A stretch of 6,820 nt of DNA from Halomonas halophila (GCA_002433675.1 DJIP01000222.1:1-6820), one strand, 5' to 3'. Shown: positions 1 through 6,596, counted from the stretch's first letter. The notes: generated by a model not told the origin, from the letters alone. Numbers and translations are program-made.

Positions 1-356
1 CCGGCGAAGACCGACTCCTGAATCTCGACGGCGCCAGCACCGGTACCAGTGCCACCAACCTTGATCGCGACCTCGCCCTCACCCAGCGCATCGGCCAGCG
101 CCTTGCGATTCTCGGCATCGAGCGAGGGCAGCTCGAACACCAGATTGCCGCTCTCGGGAGTCCACTCGGCGGCCCTGTCGGCAAGAGCGCTGAGGACGTC
201 CAGCGCTGCCCGGATACGCTCGGGGTCCTCCACCTCGGGAAAACTCGGCTGAAAGGTGCTCATCCCCGACGGCATCGGCAGGTAATCGAGCGCTGCCTCC
301 TCGGGCTGGCTGCCGGGGCCGATACCCGGCAATGGCGGCATGAATCCCTGGGTCAT
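1..356 (-). CDS. hyaF: Hydrogenase maturation protein HyaF/HupH/HoxQ, 5' part only
   Basis: This is the N-terminal part (118 full codons) of a HyaF/HupH/HoxQ-type protein, a cytoplasmic accessory factor for maturation of uptake hydrogenase, thought to act on the small subunit and its FeS clusters. The gene runs off the left edge. I translated it directly: it starts MTQGFMPPLPGIGPG, has the family-like segment DYLPMPSGMSTF at residues 24-35, and ends at the edge in the strand EIQESVFA (111-118), which resembles the conserved V-x-I/V-Q-E-S-V-F/L-A-G part of the family. The ATG (354-356) overlaps the hyaE stop in an ATGA arrangement, which implies translational coupling. A Gly/Thr/Ala run, GGTGTGAGA (101-109), sits just before the conserved strand and looks like a low-complexity insertion. 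The identification rests on motif memory plus position in the cluster. Confidence 0.85.
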   Translation of the reverse strand, partial: MTQGFMPPLPGIGPGSQPEEAALDYLPMPSGMSTFQPSFPEVEDPERIRAALDVLSALADRAAEWTPESGNLVFELPSLDAENRKALADALGEGEVAIKVGGTGTGAGAVEIQESVFA

Positions 357-763
357 GTTCGAACACTCCCGTCGCGAGCGATGATATTGGCGCTGGCAGA
401 CGTCCCTTGCAGAATGGCGTGGATCTCGCCCAGGTAGTCATCCCAGTCGCGCACCTTCGAGATCACCCCGGTCATCCGCCCGTCCTGGAAAAACAGCAGT
501 GAAGGCACCGGCCATACCTGAAAGCGTTCGCGCGTGGCGTCTTCTTCCGCGCGGTCCACCACCGCGGGCTCAAAGCGCCCCGGGAAGGCCTTGACCAGCT
601 CCGGCAGAATGGCGGCCACATCGTTGGTCTCGAGGTTGGTGGCCGGATCGCCGCTGAGAAACAGCACCCGATTGCCTGCCCCGGTCACGAAGGCCGCCAG
701 TTCATCCCCGGCCAGGCAGGGATAGTCCAGTTCATTGATCAGCCGGTGCAATGGCCCCGTCAT
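353..763 (-). CDS. hyaE: HyaE/HupG/HoxO-type hydrogenase small-subunit chaperone (thioredoxin fold)
   Basis: A 136-residue protein of the HyaE/HupG/HoxO family. These cytoplasmic chaperones have a thioredoxin fold without the CxxC redox motif and bind the Tat-bearing hydrogenase small subunit before export. Seen here: the segment LFLSGDPATNLETNDVA, then LPELVKAFPGRFEPAVV, then a thioredoxin-like WPVPSLLFFQDG with the cis-Pro region and no CxxC. The length fits the family (about 130-150). I chose ATG at 763 because the protein then begins MTGPLHRLINEL, as relatives do, and AAAGAG lies 8 nt upstream. An in-frame GTG at 787 would add 8 residues, but it lies inside a tandem repeat with a poor ribosome site. 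Its stop overlaps the hyaF start. Confidence 0.88.
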   Translation of the reverse strand: MTGPLHRLINELDYPCLAGDELAAFVTGAGNRVLFLSGDPATNLETNDVAAILPELVKAFPGRFEPAVVDRAEEDATRERFQVWPVPSLLFFQDGRMTGVISKVRDWDDYLGEIHAILQGTSASANIIARDGSVRT

Positions 764-776
764 TGGCGTGACTCTT

Positions 777-834
777 TTGTCGCTCACTTGTCGCTCACTC
801 GCTTGTGTTGTCGATCACCCGCTTGCGTTGTTAC
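777..834. repeat. Imperfect 11-bp and 20-bp tandem repeats between hupF and hyaE
   Basis: On the plus strand TTGTCGCTCAC occurs twice in tandem (777-787, 788-798). A 20-bp unit then follows twice: TCACTCGCTTGTGTTGTCGA (795-814) and TCACCCGCTTGCGTTGTTAC (815-834), sharing 15 of 20 bases. The repeats fill most of the gap of about 80 nt before hyaE and include the alternative GTG start. They look like replication-slippage products; no function is evident. Confidence 0.7.
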
Positions 835-845
835 CCGTGGCGTAC

Positions 846-1175
846 TCACCCGGTGGAGGCACCCGCCTTGCGCGCCGCCTCCAGATGCGGCGGCAGGCGG
901 GGTTCGCCCTGCTCCAGGTCTGCAAACAGTCCCGTCTCGACCGTCCCTCCCTCGGCCGCCATGGCCATGGCCCTTAACGCATCGCTGATGCGCAGCGCCT
1001 CATCGGCCTCCAGCACCCGCCTTGCCGCCCCCAGGAAGACCAGCAGCCAGTCGCCGGGGCTCACCGCCTCGACCAGGGAAATATCGACCTCTTGTCGATC
1101 CTCTGCCCCGTCGCTGACACAGATGGCGAGCGTCCCGCTGGCCTCGAGCACCCGCATGGGAATGCCAATGCACAT
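846..1175 (-). CDS. hupF: HypC/HupF/HoxL-family hydrogenase assembly chaperone
   Basis: A 109-residue small chaperone of the HypC/HybG/HupF family. Members carry the Fe(CN)2CO unit or bind the immature large subunit while the active site is built in the cytoplasm. The diagnostic N-terminus MCIGIPMRV is present, including Cys2, which becomes the essential N-terminal ligand after Met removal. The core GDWLLVFLGAARRVLEADEA (about 41-60) follows. The C-terminal extension with LFADLEQGEPRLPPHL (about 83-98) is typical of the longer HupF/HoxL subgroup rather than general HypC (about 75-90 residues). AAGGAG overlaps the last codons of hyaD, 10 nt from the ATG, and the two genes are 7 nt apart, so they are co-transcribed. 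It is probably dedicated to this hydrogenase. A general hypC would be expected elsewhere with the hyp genes, which are not in this window. Confidence 0.93.
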   Translation of the reverse strand: MCIGIPMRVLEASGTLAICVSDGAEDRQEVDISLVEAVSPGDWLLVFLGAARRVLEADEALRISDALRAMAMAAEGGTVETGLFADLEQGEPRLPPHLEAARKAGASTG

Positions 1176-1182
1176 ATCGCGG

Positions 1183-1989
1183 CTACTCCTTTACAGGGCT
1201 TTCAGTAACACCATCCCGCTCGCTTCCCGCCACGCGAGACGGGTCGCCGTGCGCACCGCCAGGATGGCCAAGGTCCCTTGCCAGAAAGCGCGGATCCCCC
1301 ACACGGCAGGCATCACGTGGTGAAGGACGCAGATTTTCGTAGTGGTGAAGGGCCAGCGCCGAAGGCGCCAGTTCGTCGATGGGGGCCTGGTGATCGGGGC
1401 TGAGTCCGGGGCTGTGTTGAGAGCCGTGTCCGGGCCCGTGTTGAGAGCCGTGTTCGGGGCTCTGTTGAGAGCCGTGTTCGGAGCGGAGTTCGGGCCTTGC
1501 GCCCCAGGATGCCAGCTCATCGACCACCAGGCGGATCACCTCATCGATTCGCGCGGCAATCTCCGGTCGCAGCGAGCCGCCATAGTCATCCAGCACCGAG
1601 GGCTGCACACCGACCAGCATCACCTTCTGTGGCTGCCAGCCGAGCAGCTGCGCCGCCGCCAGCACTTCCTGAAAGCCGGTCTGGTGCAGCGACATCTTCT
1701 TGGCGCCCATAAAGCTCGGCACCTCGCCATCGCGCACCACATGCACGCTGCCCGGGGCCAGGCCGTAGTCGATGGCATCGATGACCAGCAGGCGATCACA
1801 GGCCTGCACGTAAGGAAGCAGGTAGAGCCCCTGGGTGCCGCCATCCATCACGGTCACCGCCTCGGCAAACGTATAGCGCTGGTGAAGCGCCTCCACCGCG
1901 CGAACCCCGAAGCCTTCATCGGCCCACAGCACATTGCCGATGCCGAGTACCAGAACCGAGGGCGTCGCCTCACGATCATCCATCTCCAT
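1183..1989 (-). CDS. hyaD: HyaD/HupD/HoxM-type hydrogenase maturation endopeptidase with His-rich repeat insertion
   Basis: A 268-residue nickel-dependent endopeptidase that removes the C-terminal tail of HyaB after nickel insertion. The M52-type fold starts with VLVLGIGNVLWADEGFGVR (about 13-30). By comparison with E. coli HybD (Glu16, Asp62, His93), the metal ligands are Glu25, Asp71 (VIDAIDYG) and His102 (MSLHQTG). VMDGGTQGLYLLPY (47-60) is also family-typical. Relatives have about 195-210 residues. The excess here is a tandem repeat at 169-200, read as RSEHGSQQ/SPEHGSQH/GPGHGSQH/SPGLSPDH, plus a tail of about 28 residues after ACRVGDPRFLAR. The block ALALHHYENLRPSPRDACRV (211-230) resembles the C-terminal block of HupD/HoxM relatives, so the frame is intact through the repeat. 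The ATG at 1989 has GAGGGAG (1996-2002) 6 nt upstream; longer in-frame starts (to 2136) lack a ribosome site and add only a Lys-rich stretch. The gene stands more than 700 nt from hyaC, behind a terminator. Confidence 0.93.
   Translation of the reverse strand: MEMDDREATPSVLVLGIGNVLWADEGFGVRAVEALHQRYTFAEAVTVMDGGTQGLYLLPYVQACDRLLVIDAIDYGLAPGSVHVVRDGEVPSFMGAKKMSLHQTGFQEVLAAAQLLGWQPQKVMLVGVQPSVLDDYGGSLRPEIAARIDEVIRLVVDELASWGARPELRSEHGSQQSPEHGSQHGPGHGSQHSPGLSPDHQAPIDELAPSALALHHYENLRPSPRDACRVGDPRFLARDLGHPGGAHGDPSRVAGSERDGVTESPVKE
1414..1485 (-). repeat. Three 24-bp tandem repeats inside hyaD coding a His-rich octapeptide
   Basis: Three contiguous 24-bp units (1414-1437, 1438-1461, 1462-1485) share the invariant plus-strand core TGTTGAGAGCCGTGT. 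Degenerate partial units flank them on both sides (about 1398-1413 and from 1486). The period is a multiple of three, so unit gain or loss keeps the hyaD frame. Each unit encodes x-P/S-E/G-H-G-S-Q-H/Q. Together with the degenerate unit this places His at residues 172, 180, 184, 188, 192 and 200. Confidence 0.9.
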
Positions 1990-2570
1990 GCCTGGCTCCC
2001 TCGCTGTACCGAATATTTGCCTGCGCGACTTTAGTTGGCCATTTCCTGCATCTCGTTCTTTCTTGGTCTCCTTCAGCGACTCGCTCTTCGCCTGCTTCTT
2101 CGATGCGTTCACCATCCGCATATCTAGATGCAGCAAGAAAACCAGCGGCTATCCACGCAGTGCCTTGTTTGCCAAAAAAAAATGCCGAAAAACATAACAT
2201 AGAAAACGCTCTCACCTTCGCCACAGGCGCCATATCCAAAAGCGATTTTTCACTCTACAGCAGCCACTTACATGCACATAACCATGAAATACCGCAGCGA
2301 TTTTCGACTATTTCCGCAGAATAACGCCGACACCTTTCAATAAAAAACACGCCCATCGTTCCAGCACAATCACATGGTCACTTACCCTACAAAAGTCCAA
2401 TAAGCGACGCCTTAAAGAGAAGATTTCTCATAAAACAACGGGCAATAACGATTTGACTGATGCCTGATGTTTACCTGATTAATGCTCGACCGCAGCAACG
2501 CTCCCATCGGCCGCCATGACACCAGGCCCACCGGCCTGTGCACACGCCTCACTCTGACCTGAATCCAGAC
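1990..2570. other. AT-rich intergenic region between hyaC terminator and hyaD; no supported gene
   Basis: About 580 nt without a convincing gene. By manual count, 2161-2460 is about 42% GC, far below the GC-rich flanks. Visible elements: an A9 run (2174-2182); AGCGATTTT twice (2241-2249 and 2296-2304) in similar surroundings; a perfect dyad GAGAA-GAT-TTCTC (2417-2429); CTGAT three times (2457-2479). Since the terminator upstream should stop hyaABC transcripts, a promoter for hyaDEF is expected here. I found no clear sigma-70 pair. One weak sigma-54-like GG-N10-GC site (minus strand, 2130-2143) matches the consensus poorly. Short open frames exist on both strands, but none has a good ribosome site or a recognisable product. 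It could be a regulatory region, an insertion scar or a decayed gene. Confidence 0.6.
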
Positions 2571-2620
2571 AAAAAAGCGCCGGAGACCTCACCCGATATT
2601 CTCGGTGAAGCCTCCGGCGC
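2571..2620 (-). terminator. Strong rho-independent terminator after hyaC
   Basis: Read on the minus strand, GCGCCGGAG pairs with CTCCGGCGC (2577-2585 with 2612-2620, 9 perfect GC-rich pairs). After a 3/3 internal mismatch, TCACC pairs with GGTGA (2589-2593 with 2604-2608). The stem is followed directly by TTTTTT (2576-2571). It lies about 75 nt past the hyaC stop. The plus strand has no T run after the stem, so termination should be specific to hyaABC transcripts. Confidence 0.9.
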
Positions 2621-2665
2621 CAGCGCTCTGCTCTGCTGCCCTTCAACTTAAGGGCCAGCGAGCTA

Positions 2666-2705
2666 CTGCTAGCAACTGCTAGCAACTGCAACGAACTACA
2701 ACGGA
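2666..2705. repeat. 10-bp tandem repeats over the hyaC stop codon
   Basis: On the plus strand CTGCTAGCAA occurs twice in tandem (2666-2685), followed by two degenerate copies, CTGCAACGAA and CTACAACGGA (2686-2705). The last copy contains the hyaC stop (TAG, 2696-2698). The array lies between the hyaC end and the terminator. It looks like slippage expansion; a regulatory role is not indicated. Confidence 0.7.
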
Positions 2706-3478
2706 TCGTCGTCCTTGAAGGTGCGCTCCCCCGAAATCATGGTCGAGACGATGCTCTGGCGGGACATGATGTCTTCGCGTATCGCCACGTACACATGGAT
2801 GATGATGAAGGTGATCATCACCCACATGCCGAGACGATGCAGGGTATGGACGTCCAGGCTCTGGCCCGCCAGCGGGATGACCCAGCCGAACAGCGTGTCC
2901 TGCCAACTGCCGCGCAGGGCGCCTTCGGCGTAGAGCGCCATCCCGGTCACGATCATGAACAGGGTGCCGAGGGTAATGAAGATGAACATCGCCAACTGCG
3001 CAAGCGGGTTGTGGCCCACATACTTGCGCGGACGCTTCTCCAGAAACAGATACCAGCGAAGCTCGAACCAGACCTCACGCCACCAATCGCGACGGTGCAG
3101 CGGCAGACGAAACAGCTGCTTGGCGTGGTGATTGCCGACCAGCGACCAGTAGAAGCGAAACAGAAAGCCAATCGCCAGGATGTAGCCGGCGGTGAAGTGG
3201 GCAAAACGGATATAGCCCATCACGAAATGATCGCTGGCCTCACCAGACACCGTCGGCAACGGCTTGCCGATAAAGTAGCCGGTGACGATCAGCACCAGGA
3301 TGGCCGCCGCGTTGGTCCAGTGCCACAGCCGCAGCGGCGCCTCGTAGACGTACACAGACGTCTGCTTGACCGAGGAAGGCAGCACCCTCTCCTCCCCGGG
3401 GCCTAGCTTGCCTGCCTGGGAATCTGCGTCGGCCTGGCCGGCTGTCGTAGTTGATGACGCTTTCGAGTCATGGGACAT
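2696..3478 (-). CDS. hyaC: [NiFe]-hydrogenase cytochrome b subunit (HyaC/HoxZ/HupC)
   Basis: A 260-residue di-heme cytochrome b that anchors the hydrogenase dimer on the periplasmic face of the inner membrane and passes electrons to quinone. Four hydrophobic segments are visible at about 54-72, 90-112, 160-182 and 213-233. Likely heme ligands are among His53 (RLWHW), His94 (RFAHF), His211/His214 (DVHTLHRLG) and His228 (IIHVY). The loop WWREVWFELRWYLFLEKRPR (132-151) is typical of the Ni/Fe-hydrogenase b-type family. Compared with E. coli HyaC there is a polar, Ser/Ala/Asp/Gly-rich N-terminal extension of roughly 25 residues before VYVYEAPLRLWHW. The chosen ATG has a GGGAGGG ribosome site, and the gene starts 17 nt after the hyaB stop, so it belongs to the same transcript. 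A strong terminator follows. Confidence 0.95.
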   Translation of the reverse strand: MSHDSKASSTTTAGQADADSQAGKLGPGEERVLPSSVKQTSVYVYEAPLRLWHWTNAAAILVLIVTGYFIGKPLPTVSGEASDHFVMGYIRFAHFTAGYILAIGFLFRFYWSLVGNHHAKQLFRLPLHRRDWWREVWFELRWYLFLEKRPRKYVGHNPLAQLAMFIFITLGTLFMIVTGMALYAEGALRGSWQDTLFGWVIPLAGQSLDVHTLHRLGMWVMITFIIIHVYVAIREDIMSRQSIVSTMISGERTFKDDDPL

Positions 3479-3495
3479 GGGACACCCTCCCCCGG

Positions 3496-5310
3496 CTATC
3501 TGACGGTGACGCGAGACAGTTCTTCACCGTCTTCGCTCATCACGTGGGTGGAACAGGCCAGGCACGGATCGAAGGAATGCAGCGTGCGCAGGATCTCCAC
3601 CGGCTCGTCCGGCCGCTCCATGGGCGTATTCAGCAGTGACGCCTCGAAGGCACCGATATTGCCCTCCGGGTCCCGCGGGCTGCCGTTCCAGGTAGTCGGC
3701 ACGATGCACTGGTAGTTCTCGATCTTGCCGTCCTTGATGCGAATCCAGTGGCCGTTCATGCCCCGGGGTGCCGCAACCATGCCGACACCGCGCGCCTCCT
3801 GGGGCCAGGACGCCGGGTCCCACTTCTCGATATTGGCGGTAGCCAGGTCGCCGGCACGGATATTGGCGATCAGCTCATGCCAGTCATCGAGCATCATGGA
3901 CGCGCAGTAGTGGGCTTCCAGGGCGCGGGCCAGGGTTCGGCCGATGGTGGTCGGCAGCGCCTGCTTCGGCGTCAGGCGGGTGCCGGCAAGCTGGTTGAGG
4001 GCGGCAAGCGACGAGTCAACCTGGTCGATCACGAAGTCATTGCCCTGGGCGTAGTTGAGGATGTAGCGCGACAGCGGCCCCACCTCCATGGCGTGGCCAC
4101 GCCAGCGTGGCGACTTGATCCAGGAGTACTTGGCGGCCTCGTCGATCTCCTCGATCCGGGTGCGGGTGCCGACGGTGCCCTGGCCCAGCTCGTAGTGGTG
4201 CTCGGTCTCGCCGTCCCAGGGGTGCAGGCCACGGGACTCGTCGGCGTAGCGGTACCAGGAGTGGGCCACGAACTCCTGGATCTGCTCCGGGTCGGTGGGG
4301 TCCACCTCGTGGATCTCGTTCCAGTTGCCGCCGAGGATGGCGCCACCCTTGAGCTGGTCGGTGGACTTGTCGTAGTTGACCTTGGAGTAATCGCCGTAGT
4401 CCATGACGTTGGTGGCGGACAGCCCCCCACCGTATAGCCAGTCCTTGTAGAAGCTGGCGATAGCGATGACATCGGGGATATAGACGTTTTTAGAGAAGGC
4501 GAAGGCTTCTTCGATGCGCGCGCGCACAAAATTCAGCCGCTCCATGTTGAGCGGCGCGCCCGCCGCCAGGTCGCCGTCGATGTTGATGGCACAGGGCACC
4601 CCGCCGACCATGTAGTTGGGGTGGGGATTCTTGCCGCCGAACACGGTGTGGATCTTGACGATCTCCTTTTGCATGTCCAGCGCTTCAAGATAGTGCGCCG
4701 TTGCCATCAGGTCCGCCTCTGGCGACAGCCGGTAGGCGGGATTGTCCCAGTAGCCGTTCTTGAAAAGCCCGAGCTGCCCCGACTCGATAAAGGTCTTCAG
4801 GCGATTCTGGACGTCGCGGAAATAGCCCGGCGACGACAGCGGATGGTTGGGGCCGGTCAACTGCTGCAGTTGCGAGGTCGCCCGCGGATCGGCCCTCAGC
4901 GCATTGACCGGGTTGACCCAGTCCAGCGCGTGCAGGTGGTAGAAGTGCACCACGTGGTCGTGCCACTGCAGGACCTTGGCCATCATCTCGCGGATCAGGT
5001 GGGCGTTGCGCGGGATGCGGATATCGAGTGCGTCCTCTACCGCGCGTACCGAGGCCAGCGCATGACAGCCAGTGCAGACGCCGCAGATTCGCTCGACAAA
5101 GGCCCAGGCGTCGCGCGGGTCACGGCTCTTGAGAATCACCTCGAGCCCGCGCCACATGGTGCCGGTGGACACCGCGTTGCGGATGATGTTGTTGTCATCC
5201 ACGTTGACCTCGCAGCGCATATGGCCCTCGATGCGGGTCACCGGGTCGACGACGATACGTCGTCCGCTTCTGTCCAGATTGAACCCGTTAGGGGTGTTGA
5301 TCTGGGTCAT
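3496..5310 (-). CDS. hyaB: [NiFe]-hydrogenase large (catalytic) subunit, group 1d
   Basis: The 604-residue catalytic subunit that holds the NiFe(CN)2CO centre and splits H2 in the periplasm. The L1 motif [10 protein letters not shown] (74-83) supplies Cys76 and Cys79; the L2 motif DPCLACSTH (581-589) supplies Cys583 and Cys586. Glu28 in VTRIEGH is the family's conserved N-terminal glutamate. The pre-protein ends in the 15-residue peptide [15 protein letters not shown] after His589, the predicted HyaD cleavage site. Length and tail closely match HoxG of Cupriavidus necator as I remember it. The ATG overlaps the hyaA stop by one base (TGATG), with GGGAG 8 nt upstream, so 1:1 subunit synthesis by coupling is likely. 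No frame disruption or missing key residue is seen. Confidence 0.98.
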   Translation of the reverse strand: MTQINTPNGFNLDRSGRRIVVDPVTRIEGHMRCEVNVDDNNIIRNAVSTGTMWRGLEVILKSRDPRDAWAFVERICGVCTGCHALASVRAVEDALDIRIPRNAHLIREMMAKVLQWHDHVVHFYHLHALDWVNPVNALRADPRATSQLQQLTGPNHPLSSPGYFRDVQNRLKTFIESGQLGLFKNGYWDNPAYRLSPEADLMATAHYLEALDMQKEIVKIHTVFGGKNPHPNYMVGGVPCAINIDGDLAAGAPLNMERLNFVRARIEEAFAFSKNVYIPDVIAIASFYKDWLYGGGLSATNVMDYGDYSKVNYDKSTDQLKGGAILGGNWNEIHEVDPTDPEQIQEFVAHSWYRYADESRGLHPWDGETEHHYELGQGTVGTRTRIEEIDEAAKYSWIKSPRWRGHAMEVGPLSRYILNYAQGNDFVIDQVDSSLAALNQLAGTRLTPKQALPTTIGRTLARALEAHYCASMMLDDWHELIANIRAGDLATANIEKWDPASWPQEARGVGMVAAPRGMNGHWIRIKDGKIENYQCIVPTTWNGSPRDPEGNIGAFEASLLNTPMERPDEPVEILRTLHSFDPCLACSTHVMSEDGEELSRVTVR

Positions 5311-6404
5311 CAGGCTTGCTCCCTGTTGGCTGACGACTGGCGCTTGACCTGCGCCCGTTTCAAGGCGCTGACGGCGGCGTGGACCGCCACCGCACCGCCC
5401 ACCCCGGTGGCCACAACGCCGCCGATCTGGTCGGCGTTGGCCTCGATGCCAAACTGGTGCACGTCCTGCAGCCGGGCGTACCAGGACCCCTTGTCCCAGA
5501 AGCCGTCTTCGGAGCAGCCGATACAGCCGTGGCCGGCCTGGATCGGGAAGCTCACGCCCTCGTTCCAGCGGATGGTCGAACAGGCGTTGTAGGTGGTCGG
5601 GCCCTTGCAGCCCACCTTGTACAGGCAGTAGCCGCGACGGGCGCCCTCATCATCGAAGGACTCGACGAACTGGCCGGCGTCGAAGTGCGGCCGGCGGTAG
5701 CACTTGTCGTGGATGCGCTGGGAATAGAACATCTTGGGTCGGCCGGTGCGGTCGAGCTCCGGCAGCCGGTCGAAGGTCAGCATATAGGTGATGACCCCGG
5801 TCATGACCTCGGCGATCGGCGGACAGCCCGGTACCTTGATGATCGGCTTGTCGGTGATGACCTTGTGCACCGGGGTCGCCCGGGTGGGGTTGGGGCGCGC
5901 CGCCTGGACACAGCCGTGGCTCGCGCAGGAGCCCCAGGAGATCACCGCCTTGGCGTGTTCTGCGGTCTCGCGCAGCTGATCGACGAATGGCCGCCCACCG
6001 ACGATGCAGAACATGCCGTCCTCGTTGAGCGGGGGATTGCCCTCCACCGCCAGGATGTAGTTGCCCTTGTAGCGCTCTATGGTGTCGGCCAGGGCGGCTT
6101 CGGCCTGATGCCCCGCCGCCGCCATCAGGGTGTCGTCGTAGTCCAGCGAGATCATCGACAGCACCACGTCCTTGACCAGCGGATGGGCCGAGCGGATGAA
6201 CGACTCCGAGCAGCAGGTGCACTCGAGCCCGTGCACCCAGATCACCGGCGTGCGCGGCTTGGTCTCCATGGCGTGGGCGATCTTGGCGGTATAGGCCGGC
6301 CCCAGTCCCAGCGCCGCCGCCGTCAGTGAACAGAACTTCAGAAATGAGCGACGCGTGACGCCCTGTCGCCGCATCACGTCGTAGAAGGTTTCGATGGGCT
6401 CCAT
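5310..6404 (-). CDS. hyaA: [NiFe]-hydrogenase small subunit with Tat signal, O2-tolerant type
   Basis: A 364-residue FeS subunit that relays electrons from the active site to HyaC. The Tat signal is TRRSFLKF (twin Arg18-Arg19) followed by a hydrophobic stretch and cleavage probably after AHA (45). In mature numbering, Cys17, 19, 20, 115, 120 and 149 (precursor 62, 64, 65, 160, 165, 194) are all present. This is the six-Cys set of the [4Fe-3S] proximal cluster that marks O2-tolerant group 1d enzymes. Distal cluster ligands are His232, Cys235, Cys260 and Cys266; medial ligands are Cys275, Cys294 and Cys297. A C-terminal hydrophobic helix (about 327-348) anchors it to the membrane. ATG at 6404 is supported by AGGGGAG (6414-6420) 9 nt upstream and by the normal length of the Tat signal. 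An in-frame ATG at 6527 would add 41 residues, but it has no good ribosome site and would bury the Tat motif. Confidence 0.98.
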   Translation of the reverse strand: MEPIETFYDVMRRQGVTRRSFLKFCSLTAAALGLGPAYTAKIAHAMETKPRTPVIWVHGLECTCCSESFIRSAHPLVKDVVLSMISLDYDDTLMAAAGHQAEAALADTIERYKGNYILAVEGNPPLNEDGMFCIVGGRPFVDQLRETAEHAKAVISWGSCASHGCVQAARPNPTRATPVHKVITDKPIIKVPGCPPIAEVMTGVITYMLTFDRLPELDRTGRPKMFYSQRIHDKCYRRPHFDAGQFVESFDDEGARRGYCLYKVGCKGPTTYNACSTIRWNEGVSFPIQAGHGCIGCSEDGFWDKGSWYARLQDVHQFGIEANADQIGGVVATGVGGAVAVHAAVSALKRAQVKRQSSANREQA

Positions 6405-6457
6405 CGGCAACGACTCCCCTGTCGTGGTCCTGGATCTCGCCACCGGCGTGATCCCCT

Positions 6458-6534
6458 GATCTGGAGGCGGCCTGCCCTCGATACGGCCAAGGCCAGAAGC
6501 CGACTCGAGGCCTTTGCGCCAGGCCATCCAGATC
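6458..6534 (-). promoter_or_regulatory. Long potential hairpin in the hyaA mRNA leader
   Basis: Three nested arm pairs lie in the leader of about 147 nt: GATCTGGA with TCCAGATC (6458-6465/6527-6534), GGCCTG with CAGGCC (6469-6474/6520-6525) and CCTCGA with TCGAGG (6476-6481/6505-6510). That makes 20 perfect pairs, with internal loops of 3/1 and 1/9 and an apical loop of 23 nt. The first arm begins about 17 nt from the predicted transcript start. No T run follows, so it is not an intrinsic terminator. It may affect mRNA stability or translation, or bind a protein; it matches no riboswitch I know. Confidence 0.5.
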
Positions 6535-6562
6535 GCCTGTTGTTGTTTCCCTTATATACGGG

Positions 6563-6577
6563 GCAAGGCCCGTGCCA
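6563..6577 (-). promoter_or_regulatory. Sigma-54 (-24/-12) promoter of the hyaABC operon
   Basis: The minus strand reads CTGGCACGGGCCTTGCC. TGGCACG and TTGC match the RpoN consensus YTGGCACG-N4-TTGCW almost perfectly, with the required GG-N10-GC spacing (GG at 6576-6575, GC at 6564-6563). Transcription should start near 6551, leaving a leader of about 147 nt to the hyaA ATG. Group 1d operons in C. necator and others are known to use RpoN with NtrC-family activators such as HoxA/HupR. Confidence 0.85.
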
Positions 6578-6596
6578 GATTGCGGGGAGCACGTCT

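Noticed and set aside
1191..1520. Minus-strand frame with a hydrophobic end in another frame of hyaD, suggesting a frameshift or a small membrane gene
   Set aside because: The hyaD frame keeps its conserved C-terminal block (HHYENLRPSPRDACRVGD) after the repeat and ends just before hupF with a shared ribosome site, so the other frame is a shadow.
1990..2136. Lys-rich upstream extension of HyaD (start at 2136)
   Set aside because: It begins with TTG, lacks a ribosome site and has no counterpart in the family, while ATG 1989 has GAGGGAG at good spacing.
2130..2143. Possible sigma-54 site upstream of hyaD (GG-N10-GC)
   Set aside because: Only the GG and GC dinucleotides and one or two flanking bases fit; CACG is replaced by TTTT, so it is too weak to call.
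2174..2182. A9/T9 run as a second intrinsic terminator
   Set aside because: No stable GC-rich stem directly precedes the run on either strand.
1976..2239. Minus-strand 87-codon frame with a hydrophobic N-terminus
   Set aside because: TTG start, no clear ribosome site, it overlaps the hyaD start region, and its sequence is unlike any family I know.
2103..2324. Plus-strand 73-codon frame in the AT-rich gap
   Set aside because: No ribosome site or recognisable product; probably random.
2479..2691. Minus-strand 70-codon frame downstream of hyaC
   Set aside because: It runs through the terminator hairpin and the decanucleotide repeats, which explain the sequence better.
4621..5592. Long plus-strand open frame opposite hyaB (323 codons), and a similar one opposite hyaA (5379-6329)
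   Set aside because: Both are antisense to very well supported hydrogenase genes, have no recognisable domains and are typical GC-rich shadow frames.
6405..6527. Upstream ATG for hyaA adding 41 residues
   Set aside because: No ribosome site, it begins inside the leader hairpin, and it would place the Tat motif near residue 59 instead of near residue 18.
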